Of a stretch of 64,000 nucleotides of DNA, positions 30,073 to 37,903 are shown in pieces. Both the position numbers and the translations under genes were made by a program. Location: assembly GCA_028289195.1 (NCBI GenBank), contig JANQQR010000006.1:244655-308654 (forward strand), read 5' to 3'. The notes under the pieces are model-generated. The model did not search any database and was not told where the DNA came from. It was given only the letters and a program-made list of their open reading frames with translations. Each line of letters begins with the position of its first letter. Within the stretch, counting starts at the first letter, position 1. Source of the DNA: Phycisphaerales bacterium. Its GTDB lineage: Bacteria; Planctomycetota; Phycisphaerae; Phycisphaerales; UBA1924.

Positions 30073-31257
30073 ATGGCTGTCGCCAAGCGCCTGAGCGAAT
30101 TCGGAACCACCATCTTCGCCGAGATGTCCCGCTTGGCCCTCGAGCACGGGGCCGTCAACCTCTCCCAGGGATTCCCGGATTTCGAGGGCCCCGAACACGT
30201 CAAACAGGCCGCGATCGACGCCATCCGGGCCGGCACCCCGGCCCACAGCCAGTACGCACCCCTCCCCGGCGTCCCGGCCTTTATCGAGCAGATCGCCCGG
30301 CGATTCGACGAGGCCACCGGCCTCTCCACCGATCCTGCGAGCCAGGTCACGGTCACCTCGGGCTGCACCGAGGCCATCGCCGCCAGCCTGCTGGGCCTGG
30401 TCAACCCCGGCGAGGAGGTCATCCTCTTCGAGCCCTACTACGACAGCTACCGCGCTTCGTGCGCCATGGCCGGGGCCACGCCCCGCTTCGTCACCCTCCG
30501 CGCCCCGGACTTCCGCATCGACCCCGACGAGCTGCGCAAGGCAGTCTCGTCCAAGACCCGCGCGATCCTCGTCAACACCCCGCACAACCCCACCGGACGC
30601 GTCTTCTCCAAGGAGGAACTCCAGGCCGTCGCCGACGTCGCGATCGAGCACGACCTCATCGTCCTCACCGACGAGGTCTACGAGGAACTCGCTTACGACG
30701 CCCCCCACCTCCGCCTCGCCTCGTTCCCCGGCATGGCCGAGCGGACTGTCACCATGTCGAGCCTGGGCAAGACCTTCAGCTTCACCGGCTGGAAGATCGG
30801 CTGGACCATCGCCCCGCCCGATCTCACCCGGGGCGTGCGCGCCGCCCACCAGTTCCTCACCTTCGTCGTCTCCACGCCCATGCAGCACGCCGGCGCCGTC
30901 GCCCTCCAGACCGACCGGAGCTACTACGACCAGCTCCGCGCCGACTTCGTGCGCCGGCGCGACATGCTCTGCGACGCCCTGGCCGACCTCGGCTTCACGT
31001 TCCGCGTCCCCGAGGGCGGCTACTTCGTGCTCGCCGACCACTCCGCCGTCACCAGGCGCCTGGGCATCGCCGACGACATCGCCCTGTGCAAGCACCTCAT
31101 CGAAGAGGTCGGCGTTGCCGCCATCCCCCCCAGCTTCTTTTACGAGCACAAGGACGAAGGCCGCCCCCTCGTCCGCTTCGCGTTCTGCAAGACCGACCAG
31201 ACCATGGCCGAAGCCGTCAAACGCCTCCGGGTGATGGCGCCGGCAGCGACCGGCTGA
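30073..31257 (+). CDS. Class I/II PLP aminotransferase (kynurenine/methionine type)
   Basis: Fold-type I aminotransferase of 394 residues. The PLP lysine lies in MSSLGKTFSFTGWKIGW, the conserved Asn in NTPHNPTGRVF, the Asp in LIVLTDEVYEEL and the substrate Arg in RPLVRFAFCKT. The start NLSQGFPDFEGPEH and the Tyr-rich FEPYYDSYRAS are characteristic of the subgroup including kynurenine aminotransferase and YbdL-type methionine aminotransferase; the substrate is not certain. The ATG at 30073 has AGGAG 8 nt upstream. The open frame begins 347 codons earlier but overlaps the divergent sorting-tail gene and is not coding. Confidence 0.9.
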   Translation: MAVAKRLSEFGTTIFAEMSRLALEHGAVNLSQGFPDFEGPEHVKQAAIDAIRAGTPAHSQYAPLPGVPAFIEQIARRFDEATGLSTDPASQVTVTSGCTEAIAASLLGLVNPGEEVILFEPYYDSYRASCAMAGATPRFVTLRAPDFRIDPDELRKAVSSKTRAILVNTPHNPTGRVFSKEELQAVADVAIEHDLIVLTDEVYEELAYDAPHLRLASFPGMAERTVTMSSLGKTFSFTGWKIGWTIAPPDLTRGVRAAHQFLTFVVSTPMQHAGAVALQTDRSYYDQLRADFVRRRDMLCDALADLGFTFRVPEGGYFVLADHSAVTRRLGIADDIALCKHLIEEVGVAAIPPSFFYEHKDEGRPLVRFAFCKTDQTMAEAVKRLRVMAPAATG

Positions 31258-31268
31258 GACGCACGCCC

Positions 31269-31274
31269 TACCGT
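31269..31274 (+). promoter_or_regulatory. -10-like box before 31282
   Basis: TACCGT ends 7 nt before the ATG at 31282 and there is no Shine-Dalgarno sequence, so a leaderless or nearly leaderless mRNA is likely. Confidence 0.4.
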
Positions 31275-31281
31275 TGCGCCC

Positions 31282-31911
31282 ATGCCCGTCGCGACCGTCC
31301 CATCACGCTGCCCCGGCTGCGAATACGACACGTCGGTCCTCGCCGTCAACGCGACCGAGTGCCCCGAGTGCGGCAGGCGCTTCCTCCCCCGCGACGATGA
31401 CGCCGTGGCACTGCGGGCCTCCTGGCCCCTGAGGCCGCTGATCGTGCGCGCCGGCCTCGTCATCTCGTTCGTCGCGATCTTCGCCGGCGTCACGGCGTGG
31501 GCGACCATCGGCTCGATCCGCATGAGCACGCTCGTGTTCATGGGTCTGGTCTACGGCTTCGCGAGCCTCGGCCTTGGCCTGGCACTCGCCCGCTTCACGC
31601 TCCCCGGGGGCCAGCAGCGCGCCCTGATGCTCGCGTGGAGCGCCTCGATGCCCTGGCTGATGTTCCCCTGGGTCGGCATCGCCCTGCCGCGGGCGCTGGG
31701 TATGTTCCTGCCCATCGTCTTGTTCACGCCGATCATCGTCGCGATCACCTGGTGGTGGCGCGTCTACTCCGGGCGCCTCGAGGCGATGCGCATGAAACCG
31801 GGCGCGAAGATCACCGGGCCGCTGGTGATCCTCGTCGGCATCGCCACGCTCCTGCCGCTGGCCTTCGGGATGTACGTGCTGATGTACGTCATCGGCCACG
31901 CCTCGGCATAG
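31282..31911 (+). CDS. Zinc-ribbon membrane protein
   Basis: A 209-residue protein beginning with a zinc ribbon (CPGCEYDTSVLAVNATECPECGRRF) and followed by about five hydrophobic helices. The ribbon is a variant of the CPxCGYDLxG type seen at 17415-18101. The rest is a compact membrane domain with no catalytic motif I can name. It begins 24 bp after the aminotransferase stop but seems to have its own -10 box. Function unknown; a sensing or assembly role in the membrane is possible. Confidence 0.75.
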   Translation: MPVATVPSRCPGCEYDTSVLAVNATECPECGRRFLPRDDDAVALRASWPLRPLIVRAGLVISFVAIFAGVTAWATIGSIRMSTLVFMGLVYGFASLGLGLALARFTLPGGQQRALMLAWSASMPWLMFPWVGIALPRALGMFLPIVLFTPIIVAITWWWRVYSGRLEAMRMKPGAKITGPLVILVGIATLLPLAFGMYVLMYVIGHASA

Positions 31912-31933
31912 CGCAGCCCCGGGCGATCGTGCC

Positions 31934-31939
31934 CATACT
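31934..31939 (+). promoter_or_regulatory. -10-like box, leaderless start
   Basis: CATACT ends exactly 6 nt before the ATG at 31946; no Shine-Dalgarno sequence lies in the 34-bp gap after the previous gene. Confidence 0.45.
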
Positions 31940-31945
31940 TGGGCC

Positions 31946-32536
31946 ATGGCCTACATCCGAGTCATCGACGAACCCGACGCCACCGGCGAGCTCGCAGAGC
32001 TCTACCAGCGCTTCGGCAACCCCGACGGCACCGTCGACAACGTGATGAAGGTGCACTCGCTCAACCCCGAGTCGATGAGCGCCCATGGTGCGCTCTACGT
32101 GCAGTCGATGCACCGACCCGGCCCGCTCACCAAGGCCGAGCGCGAGATCCTCGGGACCGTCGTCAGCCGCCTCAACGGGTGCGACTACTGCCGGCGCCAC
32201 CACTCGGCCGGCCTCGAGCGCCGCCTGCCCGCCGAGCGCGGGCACATCGCCGCCGAGGTTGCCGAAGGGAACCACTCGGGCCTGAACGAGCGCGAGCGCG
32301 CGATGGTCGACTACGCCACCAAGCTCGCCCTCGACCCCGGCGCGATGAGCCGCGGAGATGTCGACGCGCTGCGCGCAGCCGGCCTCACCGATCGCGAGAT
32401 CCTCGATGCCGCCCAGGCCATCGGCTACTTCGCCTACGTCAATCGCCTGGTGCTCGGCCTCGGCGCTGCGCTGGAGTCCGACGTCACGCTCGGCCAGTGG
32501 CCGGCGGGAGAGGCGGATTCGCAGGCGGGGGATTGA
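31946..32536 (+). CDS. AhpD-like/carboxymuconolactone decarboxylase family protein
   Basis: A 196-residue member of the peroxidase-related branch of the CMD/AhpD family. The redox site is VSRLNGCDYCRRHHSAG, with CxxC and the nearby histidines, and a conserved helix (LTKAEREILGTVV) precedes it. Proteins of this group may reduce peroxides or act as thiol adaptors; substrate unknown. The second half (LTDREILDAAQAIGYFAYVN) is also typical of the family. It is followed within 12 bp by a strong terminator. Confidence 0.88.
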   Translation: MAYIRVIDEPDATGELAELYQRFGNPDGTVDNVMKVHSLNPESMSAHGALYVQSMHRPGPLTKAEREILGTVVSRLNGCDYCRRHHSAGLERRLPAERGHIAAEVAEGNHSGLNERERAMVDYATKLALDPGAMSRGDVDALRAAGLTDREILDAAQAIGYFAYVNRLVLGLGAALESDVTLGQWPAGEADSQAGD

Positions 32537-32547
32537 TCTCATAAACA

Positions 32548-32585
32548 ACACCCGGCGACCACCAAGGCCGCCGGGTGTGCAATTT
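32548..32585. terminator. Bidirectional intrinsic terminator
   Basis: ACACCCGGCG/CGCCGGGTGT (32548-32557 with 32569-32578) forms a perfect 10-bp stem. On the plus strand it is followed by GCAATTTTG and ends the AhpD-like gene. On the minus strand it is followed by TGTTTAT and could end transcripts arriving from 33213 or from the candidate promoter near 32935. Confidence 0.75.
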
Positions 32586-32637
32586 TGCCTTCGTTTGAGG
32601 CTTGCGCGGGCTGCGTCGAGAGCGCAGCTCCGTCGAA

Positions 32638-32696
32638 CTACGCTTCGCCGCGCAGCCCTCTCATACAGTCACAATATGTCACTGGATCACCTCCTT
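32638..32696 (-). promoter_or_regulatory. Full-length Shine-Dalgarno element with 14-codon ORF
   Basis: On the minus strand AAGGAGGTGATCCAG (32696-32682) is a perfect 15-nt complement of the conserved 3' end of 16S rRNA. GGAGG is followed 7 nt later by a GTG (32682-32680), ideal spacing, opening a 14-codon frame VTYCDCMRGLRGEA with stop TAG at 32640-32638. Directly upstream is a hairpin closed by GAGAAG/CTTCTC, and downstream a hairpin GGGCTGCG/CGCAGCCC. Read on the plus strand the element is instead a copy of the 16S tail. Role unknown. Confidence 0.5.
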
Positions 32697-33030
32697 CCGA
32701 GAAGCCACTCTGGCGCACGCCGGTGACACGAGCGCTACGCCAGCCTTCTCACCCGCAGACCGTCGCCCGCGGCTCATCGCCCGGAGAAGGCGATCTGCAC
32801 CCCGTGATTCTCACGGGGCCAGGCCCGTCCGGTCGTCGCGCCCGCCCCCGGTTCCGGCCCGGCTTGCTAGGAGACCGGTGCGTGGGAGCCGCGACGCGAT
32901 AGATACTCGAAGTATCGGCGCGCCGCGCCAAGAGTCAATACCCGAGCGCACAAAACGACACCGTGCGCGGCCCCTTTTTTGTCCGCGCAGCGACCCGGTT
33001 TGCCCACCTCAACTCACCCCCCGCGCGGCG
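32697..33030. other. Gene-poor stretch with strong hairpins and a minus-strand promoter candidate
   Basis: No convincing gene lies here. On the plus strand there are perfect hairpins CCCCGTGA-TTC-TCACGGGG (about 32802-32820) and GATACT-CGA-AGTATC (32902-32916), and GCGCGG/CCGCGC around a T-run near 32975-32990. On the minus strand TTGACT (32938-32933), a 16-nt spacer and GATACT (32916-32911) could start a transcript running through the 16S-complement element to the terminator at 32548, an RNA of about 360 nt. Confidence 0.4.
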
Positions 33031-33213
33031 CTAGTCCAGCTCCTCGAACGCGCCCTTCCCGGCCTGCTCGTCGACATACGCCTGGAAGTCCCCCAGCTTG
33101 TAGCTCACGAAGCAGAACACGTGGTGCAGCGTGACCCACTCGAGGTCCGACGGGTCCTTGTCCAGGTCGTTGCGCAAGCGGTTCAGCTCTGCCAGCAGCG
33201 TCTCTGCCTTCAT
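33031..33213 (-). CDS. Small hypothetical protein
   Basis: A 60-residue protein, MKAETLLAELNRLRNDLDKD onward, predicted as two amphipathic helices with an acidic end (EELD). The middle (EWVTLHHVFCFVSYKLGDFQ) is aromatic and contains one cysteine. I chose the ATG at 33213, preceded by GGAG; the open frame extends 17 codons upstream. It is not recognised. It is 63 bp after the transporter permease gene on the same strand and might belong to that operon. Confidence 0.6.
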   Translation of the reverse strand: MKAETLLAELNRLRNDLDKDPSDLEWVTLHHVFCFVSYKLGDFQAYVDEQAGKGAFEELD

Positions 33214-33276
33214 GGGGAATGCTCCGGTGGTCGTTGGGTGCGTGTGTTCCGAGAACCCGCGCACGCGGGGCCGAGT

Positions 33277-34215
33277 CTAGCCGCCGGACGCCGGGCCGGG
33301 ACCCGACACACGCTCCACGGCGCACGCCAGCACCCAGAACACCACGAGCGCCAGCGCGATCAGCGGCCCCGGCGCCGTCCCCGTCATCGGGTAGGTCGCG
33401 ATCCCGAACGCCGTCGCGCCGATCGCTGTCGCGACCGAGATCGCCAGCACGCCCGCCAACCCGCGATTGATGCGCATCGCCACCGCCCCCGGCAGCACCA
33501 GCAGCGCCGTCGCCAGGATCACCCCCGAGAGCTTCATCGTCACCACCACGACCACGCCCAGGATCGCCAGCATCACCAGGCGCACGCGCGACACGTCCAC
33601 GCCGAACGTCAGCGCCCCGAGCTCGTCGAACGACCAGAACACCAGCTGGCGCCGCATCAGCCACATGATCCCCAGCGTCCCCAGCGCCGCACCCCAGGCG
33701 ATGCCCGCATCGACCATCGTCACGCGACTGAGCGAGCCGAACAGGATCGCCTCGATCTCCGGCGTGTGCACGTGGTCGGCGTGCTCGCTGTGGTCGTGCC
33801 CCGAGTGGTCGTCGCCCTCGGCGTGCACGTGGCCGGCGTGCGAATCGGCGCCGCCGTCGACCTGATCGGGCGCCATCGTCAGCAGCAGCGCGCCCAGCGC
33901 CATCGTCGCCACCAGCACGATGCCGATGACCGTGTCCTCGCTTGCCGCGGCATTGGGGCGCATCGCCCGCAGGCGCCGCGTCAGCACGCCAATCAGCAGC
34001 GCGCTGGCCACGCAGAACGCAGCGACGACGAGGAACGTCGCCAGCGCATCGTCCGTCGCGCTCAGGCCCAGCACCACCGCCAGCCCGATGCCCCCAAACG
34101 CCGCGTGACTCACTCCCTGCCCGATGAACGCCAGGCGGCGCACAACGACCAGCGGCGACAGCACGCCGCACATCACGGCAACAGCCAACCCTGCCAGCGC
34201 GGGCCCGAGTTCCAT
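33277..34215 (-). CDS. Metal ABC transporter permease, ZnuB/MntB (ABC-3) family
   Basis: Membrane subunit of a zinc- or manganese-type importer, 312 residues with about eight helices. Typical segments are SPLVVVRRLAFIGQGVSHAAFGG near the N-terminus (read in parts) and LLVLPGAVAMRINRGL near the C-terminus. A large loop at about residues 120-155 is His/Asp-rich (GDDHSGHDHSEHADHVH), which suggests zinc binding and favours Zn over Mn. The start ATG overlaps the ATPase stop by 1 nt (TGATG). No periplasmic binding protein gene is adjacent, so it must lie elsewhere. Confidence 0.9.
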   Translation of the reverse strand: MELGPALAGLAVAVMCGVLSPLVVVRRLAFIGQGVSHAAFGGIGLAVVLGLSATDDALATFLVVAAFCVASALLIGVLTRRLRAMRPNAAASEDTVIGIVLVATMALGALLLTMAPDQVDGGADSHAGHVHAEGDDHSGHDHSEHADHVHTPEIEAILFGSLSRVTMVDAGIAWGAALGTLGIMWLMRRQLVFWSFDELGALTFGVDVSRVRLVMLAILGVVVVVTMKLSGVILATALLVLPGAVAMRINRGLAGVLAISVATAIGATAFGIATYPMTGTAPGPLIALALVVFWVLACAVERVSGPGPASGG

Positions 34216-35060
34216 CAGGAATCCCCCCCCGCATGATCGCCGTGGTGGTGCGCATGGCGCCCGGCGTGCGACGGGTCATCGCACTCGGCGGCGCTGTGCG
34301 CATCGACGTGCACATCCCCGAACACGCCGGCCAGATCGTGCTCGAACACCTCGGCGAGCACGCCCGGCGTCAGGCCGCGCGGCGCGTCGTGGAAGTGCAG
34401 CGTCCGCCGCAGGCAGGCGATCCGTCCGTACGTACTCGCGCCCGAGGCGACGGTGCGCAGATCGTGGCTCACGAGGAGGATCGTCACGTCGGACCGGTCG
34501 TGCAGCGAGGCGAGCAGCTCCCCGAATCGCTCCTGGCCCGGTGCGTCGATGCCGACCAGGGGCTCGTCGAACAACACGATCCGGGGCCCGGCCGCCAGCG
34601 CCCGCGCGATCAGCACGCGCTGCAGCTGCCCGCGGCTCAGCGCACCGACCGCCTCGCCCGCGAACTCCGCGCACCCGGTCGTCTCCATCGCGTCATCCAC
34701 GCCACGCATGTCCGCGCCCGCGCGCCAGCCCGGCACCCGCGCGCTGGCGCCCATCGCGACGACGTCGCGCGCGCTGGCCGGGAATCGCGGCTCGAATTCA
34801 AGCTGCTGGGGCACGCTGGCGATCCAGCCGCGCCGGCGCGCGACGCCCGGCGCCTCGCCGAACACGCGCACGCGACCCTGCGTGGGCCTGAGCATGCCCG
34901 CCAGCAGCCACAGGAGCGTCGACTTGCCCCCGCCGTTGGGCCCCACCAGCGCCAGGCTCTCGCCGCGATCCACGCGCAGCGACACGCCCTCCAGCGCCGG
35001 GGCCCCTGCACCCGGGTAGCGGAAGGTCACGCTGTCGAACTCGATGGCCGGTGTGTCCAT
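34215..35060 (-). CDS. Metal ABC transporter ATP-binding protein, ZnuC/MntA type
   Basis: ATPase partner of the permease, 281 residues. Walker A is GPNGGGKSTL, the signature is LSRGQLQRVLIARAL, Walker B is RIVLFDEPLVGID, and the switch His is in ILLVSHDLRTV. The usual Q-loop is at SVPQQLEFEP. The C-terminus adds a His/Asp-rich tail (DDPSHAGRHAHHHGDHAGGD) that could sense or bind zinc. I chose the ATG at 35060 (MDTPAIEFDSVTFRYPG), which opens on the first beta strand; there is no good ribosome-binding site. The longer frame would overlap the tRNA gene. Confidence 0.92.
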   Translation of the reverse strand: MDTPAIEFDSVTFRYPGAGAPALEGVSLRVDRGESLALVGPNGGGKSTLLWLLAGMLRPTQGRVRVFGEAPGVARRRGWIASVPQQLEFEPRFPASARDVVAMGASARVPGWRAGADMRGVDDAMETTGCAEFAGEAVGALSRGQLQRVLIARALAAGPRIVLFDEPLVGIDAPGQERFGELLASLHDRSDVTILLVSHDLRTVASGASTYGRIACLRRTLHFHDAPRGLTPGVLAEVFEHDLAGVFGDVHVDAHSAAECDDPSHAGRHAHHHGDHAGGDS

Positions 35061-35165
35061 GCCGGACGGTGCATTGTCCCCGAGGCCGCTCCGAGCGTCA
35101 ACGAACGGACGATCCGGGTGCAATTCGGTGGGAAGACGGCCTTCCCCGAACCCGGGCCCAGACGT

Positions 35166-35171
35166 ATACTC
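35166..35171 (+). promoter_or_regulatory. -10 box of tRNA-Ala
   Basis: TATACT lies 39 nt before the tRNA. The position of a -35 box is unclear (TTCCCC 17 nt upstream). Confidence 0.4.
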
Positions 35172-35210
35172 GCCGCCCCGGAGCCCTCGCCGGCCCCGGC
35201 ACCCCGTTTG

Positions 35211-35283
35211 GGGCAGTAGCTCAATTGGGAGAGCGCCTCGGTCGCATCGAGGAGGTTGTCGGTTCGAGCCCGATCTGCTCCAC
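35211..35283 (+). tRNA. tRNA-Ala (anticodon CGC)
   Basis: A complete cloverleaf: acceptor GGGGCAG with CTGCTCC, D arm GCTC/GAGC, anticodon stem CCTCG/CGAGG with loop GTCGCAT, and T arm GTCGG/CCGAT. The anticodon CGC (35244-35246) reads GCG. The acceptor contains the G3:U70 pair that identifies alanine tRNA. The CCA end is not encoded, so it must be added enzymatically. It stands alone and is followed by a strong terminator. Confidence 0.96.
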
Positions 35284-35292
35284 TTTTCTCTG

Positions 35293-35339
35293 CAACGCAC
35301 ACAGGGCCCGCGAGCACTCGCGGGCCCCGTTGCTTTTTC
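35293..35339 (+). terminator. Intrinsic terminator of tRNA-Ala
   Basis: GGGCCCGCGAG-CA-CTCGCGGGCCC (35305-35328) is an 11-bp perfect stem, enclosed by GCAACG/CGTTGC and followed by TTTTT. Confidence 0.9.
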
Positions 35340-35436
35340 CGCCCTGCGTCTCTGCGTGCCGGCCCCGCGTGGCATCGGGTTTGCGATGCCTCCGTGAGCG
35401 ATCGGTGCGCCCGCGCCGTCGCGCAGGAGCGCCACG

Positions 35437-36513
35437 ATGCCGCAAAGACGACCAGCCACAGCCCTGATCCTCGCTCTGGCCTGCTCCACACTTGGAGCGT
35501 GCGCCGTGATCGGCCCATCCGCTATCCGCTCCGGTCGCGAGACCTACGGCGAGGCGATTCGGGTCACCAGCGACCAGCAAGCGCTCAGAACGATCGTCAG
35601 CCATCGCTACGCCGAGTCGACAACCTCTCTCACCGTCGCGAGCATCACGGCGAGCATGCGCTTCGCCTCGTCCGCGGGATTCAACGTCGGCATCGGACCG
35701 AGCGACAATTACGACGGCAACCTGGTGCCCCTCTCGGGCGGGGTGGCCTACGAGGAGAACCCGACGATCTCGTACCTTCCCGTCGACGGCGCGAGGCACG
35801 TGAGGCAGGTTCTCTCACCGATCCCGCTGGATCTCTACCTCCTGCTCGTCAGCGCCGGTGATGCCGATCTCGTCCTCCCCATGCTCACCGACAGCGTCAA
35901 CGGCATCCGCAACCACGCCTTCCTCAGCGACGAGGCGCCCGAGCGCGACACACAGTTCCTGACGTTCCTCGCCCTCATGGAGGAGCTCTTCGCGGCACGA
36001 TGCATCGAGTGGGGTATCCAGCCCGACTCGACGCGGAAGTCGATGGTGCTCTTCGGGTACGCCCCGGATCACACCGACTCTGTGCGTGAGCTGCTGGATC
36101 TCTTGAACATCGATGCCGAGCCGGATGGCAGGAACATCACGATCCCCGTCTACCTCGGTGTCGGAGAGTCCGCGCCCGGTTCCGTCGCGATCAAGACCCG
36201 CTCGGTGTACGACGTCATCCGCATCGCGAGCGCGCTCGTTGATGCACCGGAAGACCACGTCGCTTCGAACCTCGCTCTCGCGTACCCGGAAGTGGCCAGC
36301 GCTTCCAGGCAGCTCCACGTCCGCTCGTCAGAGAAAAAACCGAAGTCGGCGGTCGTGTCGATCAAGTACCAGGGGCACTGGTTCTACGTCGACGCCGAAG
36401 ATACGGACAGCAGGCTGGCGTTCCAGCTGCTCCGGCTCCTGGTCGACGTGCGCCTCGCCGACACCGGCCCCGGCCAGCGTGCCCCGGTCCTGACGGTCCC
36501 GGTCGGCGGCTAG
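35437..36513 (+). CDS. Lipoprotein of unknown function
   Basis: A 358-residue lipoprotein with lipobox STLGAC at about residue 22. The centre has a conserved-looking pattern (ILSPIPLDLYLLLVSAGDAD in part; WGIQPDSTRKSMVLFGYAPD) also seen in hypothetical lipoproteins of Gram-negative bacteria, but I cannot name a family. AGGAG lies 9 nt before the ATG. Its stop codon TAG shares the palindrome CTAG (36510-36513) with the stop of the convergent symporter gene, so the two genes overlap by 4 nt. Confidence 0.75.
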   Translation: MPQRRPATALILALACSTLGACAVIGPSAIRSGRETYGEAIRVTSDQQALRTIVSHRYAESTTSLTVASITASMRFASSAGFNVGIGPSDNYDGNLVPLSGGVAYEENPTISYLPVDGARHVRQVLSPIPLDLYLLLVSAGDADLVLPMLTDSVNGIRNHAFLSDEAPERDTQFLTFLALMEELFAARCIEWGIQPDSTRKSMVLFGYAPDHTDSVRELLDLLNIDAEPDGRNITIPVYLGVGESAPGSVAIKTRSVYDVIRIASALVDAPEDHVASNLALAYPEVASASRQLHVRSSEKKPKSAVVSIKYQGHWFYVDAEDTDSRLAFQLLRLLVDVRLADTGPGQRAPVLTVPVGG

Positions 36514-37847
36514 GAAGCCCCGTCGTCGCTCTCGGGCTTGCCGTCGACGACCACGCAGGCGGTCAGATCACCCGTGACGTTGACCGCAGTCCGCGCCATG
36601 TCCAGGGGGCGGTCCAGACCCAGCACCAGAGGCAGACCCGTCGCCGGTATGCCCGCGCTCGACGCGATGTTGGTCAGGATCACGATGCCGACGCCCGGCG
36701 TCCCGGGTGCACCGATCGACGCCGCGACGACGGAAACCACAACGCCGACCGTCGTCCCTGTCGACAATTCGAGCCCGGCGGCCTGTGCGAGGAACAGCAC
36801 GGCGATCGACTGGTACAAGGCCGTGCCCGCCATGTTGATCGTCGCCGCTAACGGGATCACGAGATTGGCCGTGTCCGGGCGCACGCGCAGCTTCGTGATC
36901 GCCGTCTCGATCGACAGCGGCATAACGGCCGCGGTGCTCGACGTCGAAAACGCCATGAGCTGGACCGGCGCGGTCATCCGCGCAAAATCGGTCACCTTGC
37001 GAGGCGTCAGCGTCGCGACGATCGCCAGGAACAGCATGTACAGCACGAGCAGGCCGAGCAGCACCGCGCCCGCGTAGGCCGCGAGCCCCCCCAGCGTCCC
37101 AAGCCCGACCTGGATCACCATCTGAGCGAGCAATCCGAACACCGCCAGCGGCGCGAGGAACATCGCCCACTTCACCACCTTCATCGCAACCTCGAGCACC
37201 GCGCCCAAAACGTCGAGCAGCGGCTGTGCCCGTTCACGGCCGATTGACATGCACGCGATACCGAGCAGAACCGCCAGGATCACCACGGCAAGCATGTCGC
37301 GATCGAGCAGAGTCTGTTCCACACTCGTCGGCAAGAGCGCAACGATGATGTCCGGCAGCTCTTCGGCCAACTGACGCGCGACCGGAGCCTCACCCGCGGC
37401 TGCCGGCTCGGCTTCCAAACCTTGTGCAACAGCCGTCTCCGCGACGGCGTCGCGGATGAGGTCGCCCGGGCGCATCGCCGACACGATGACCACGCCAAGA
37501 ACCGACGCGGCCGTGGTCGTCACAAGAACGAACACCAGCAGGCGCCCGCCCAGACGCCGGAGGGACTCGCCTCCCGACGACCCGGTGATGCCCTGCACGA
37601 TCGAGACGACGACGAGCGGCACGAGCACCAGCGAGATCAGCCCCAGGAAGAACTGCCCGGGGATCGCCAGCCATCGCCCGATGATCTCGCCGGTGTCGCG
37701 CGACACTATGGCGAGATCCGGCCCGAACACCGCACCCACGAGCACCCCGGCCACCATCCCAACCAGCACCTGGGCCCAGAGCCGCGCGCGGGCCCACGCC
37801 CGCAACTGCATGCGGAGATCACGGAGCGTGGTCGTCTCGGCGGCCAT
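36510..37847 (-). CDS. Dicarboxylate/amino acid:cation symporter (GltP/GltPh family)
   Basis: Secondary transporter of glutamate, aspartate or dicarboxylates, 445 residues. The first re-entrant loop signature is FSTSSTAAVMPLS; the helix-7 motif reads AATINMAGTALYQ, and the helix-8 motif is LDMARTAVNVTGDLTACVV with the substrate Arg, Asp and Asn residues. In the family helix 7 normally reads NMDGT, and that Asp is a sodium ligand; here it is Ala. An acidic, Ala/Glu-rich insertion lies between helices 3 and 4 (about residues 140-165). Start ATG at 37847 is 6 nt from a TAGACT box. Confidence 0.92.
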   Translation of the reverse strand: MAAETTTLRDLRMQLRAWARARLWAQVLVGMVAGVLVGAVFGPDLAIVSRDTGEIIGRWLAIPGQFFLGLISLVLVPLVVVSIVQGITGSSGGESLRRLGGRLLVFVLVTTTAASVLGVVIVSAMRPGDLIRDAVAETAVAQGLEAEPAAAGEAPVARQLAEELPDIIVALLPTSVEQTLLDRDMLAVVILAVLLGIACMSIGRERAQPLLDVLGAVLEVAMKVVKWAMFLAPLAVFGLLAQMVIQVGLGTLGGLAAYAGAVLLGLLVLYMLFLAIVATLTPRKVTDFARMTAPVQLMAFSTSSTAAVMPLSIETAITKLRVRPDTANLVIPLAATINMAGTALYQSIAVLFLAQAAGLELSTGTTVGVVVSVVAASIGAPGTPGVGIVILTNIASSAGIPATGLPLVLGLDRPLDMARTAVNVTGDLTACVVVDGKPESDDGAS

Positions 37848-37853
37848 CGGTGC

Positions 37854-37859
37854 AGTCTA
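37854..37859 (-). promoter_or_regulatory. -10-like box of the symporter gene, leaderless start
   Basis: TAGACT on the minus strand ends 6 nt before the ATG at 37847. The same hexamer serves mutS on the other strand of this 65-bp intergenic region. No TTGACA-like box is present for either. Confidence 0.5.
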
Positions 37860-37897
37860 TCGGCATGGAGCCTGGACCCGATCGCATCACGCTCCTG

Positions 37898-37903
37898 TAG
37901 ACT
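37898..37903 (+). promoter_or_regulatory. -10-like box of mutS
   Basis: TAGACT ends 9 nt before the mutS ATG at 37913, with no Shine-Dalgarno sequence; the mRNA leader would be at most about 3 nt. Confidence 0.45.

Noticed and set aside
32682..32696. Plus-strand match to the 3' end of 16S rRNA, considered as part of an rRNA gene
   Set aside because: Only 15 nt match; the sequence before it does not resemble the rest of 16S rRNA. Kept as a regulatory element instead.
35061..35489. N-terminal extension of the transporter ATPase
   Set aside because: It would run antisense through the tRNA-Ala gene and has no homology-like sequence; the ATPase domain begins right after the ATG at 35060.
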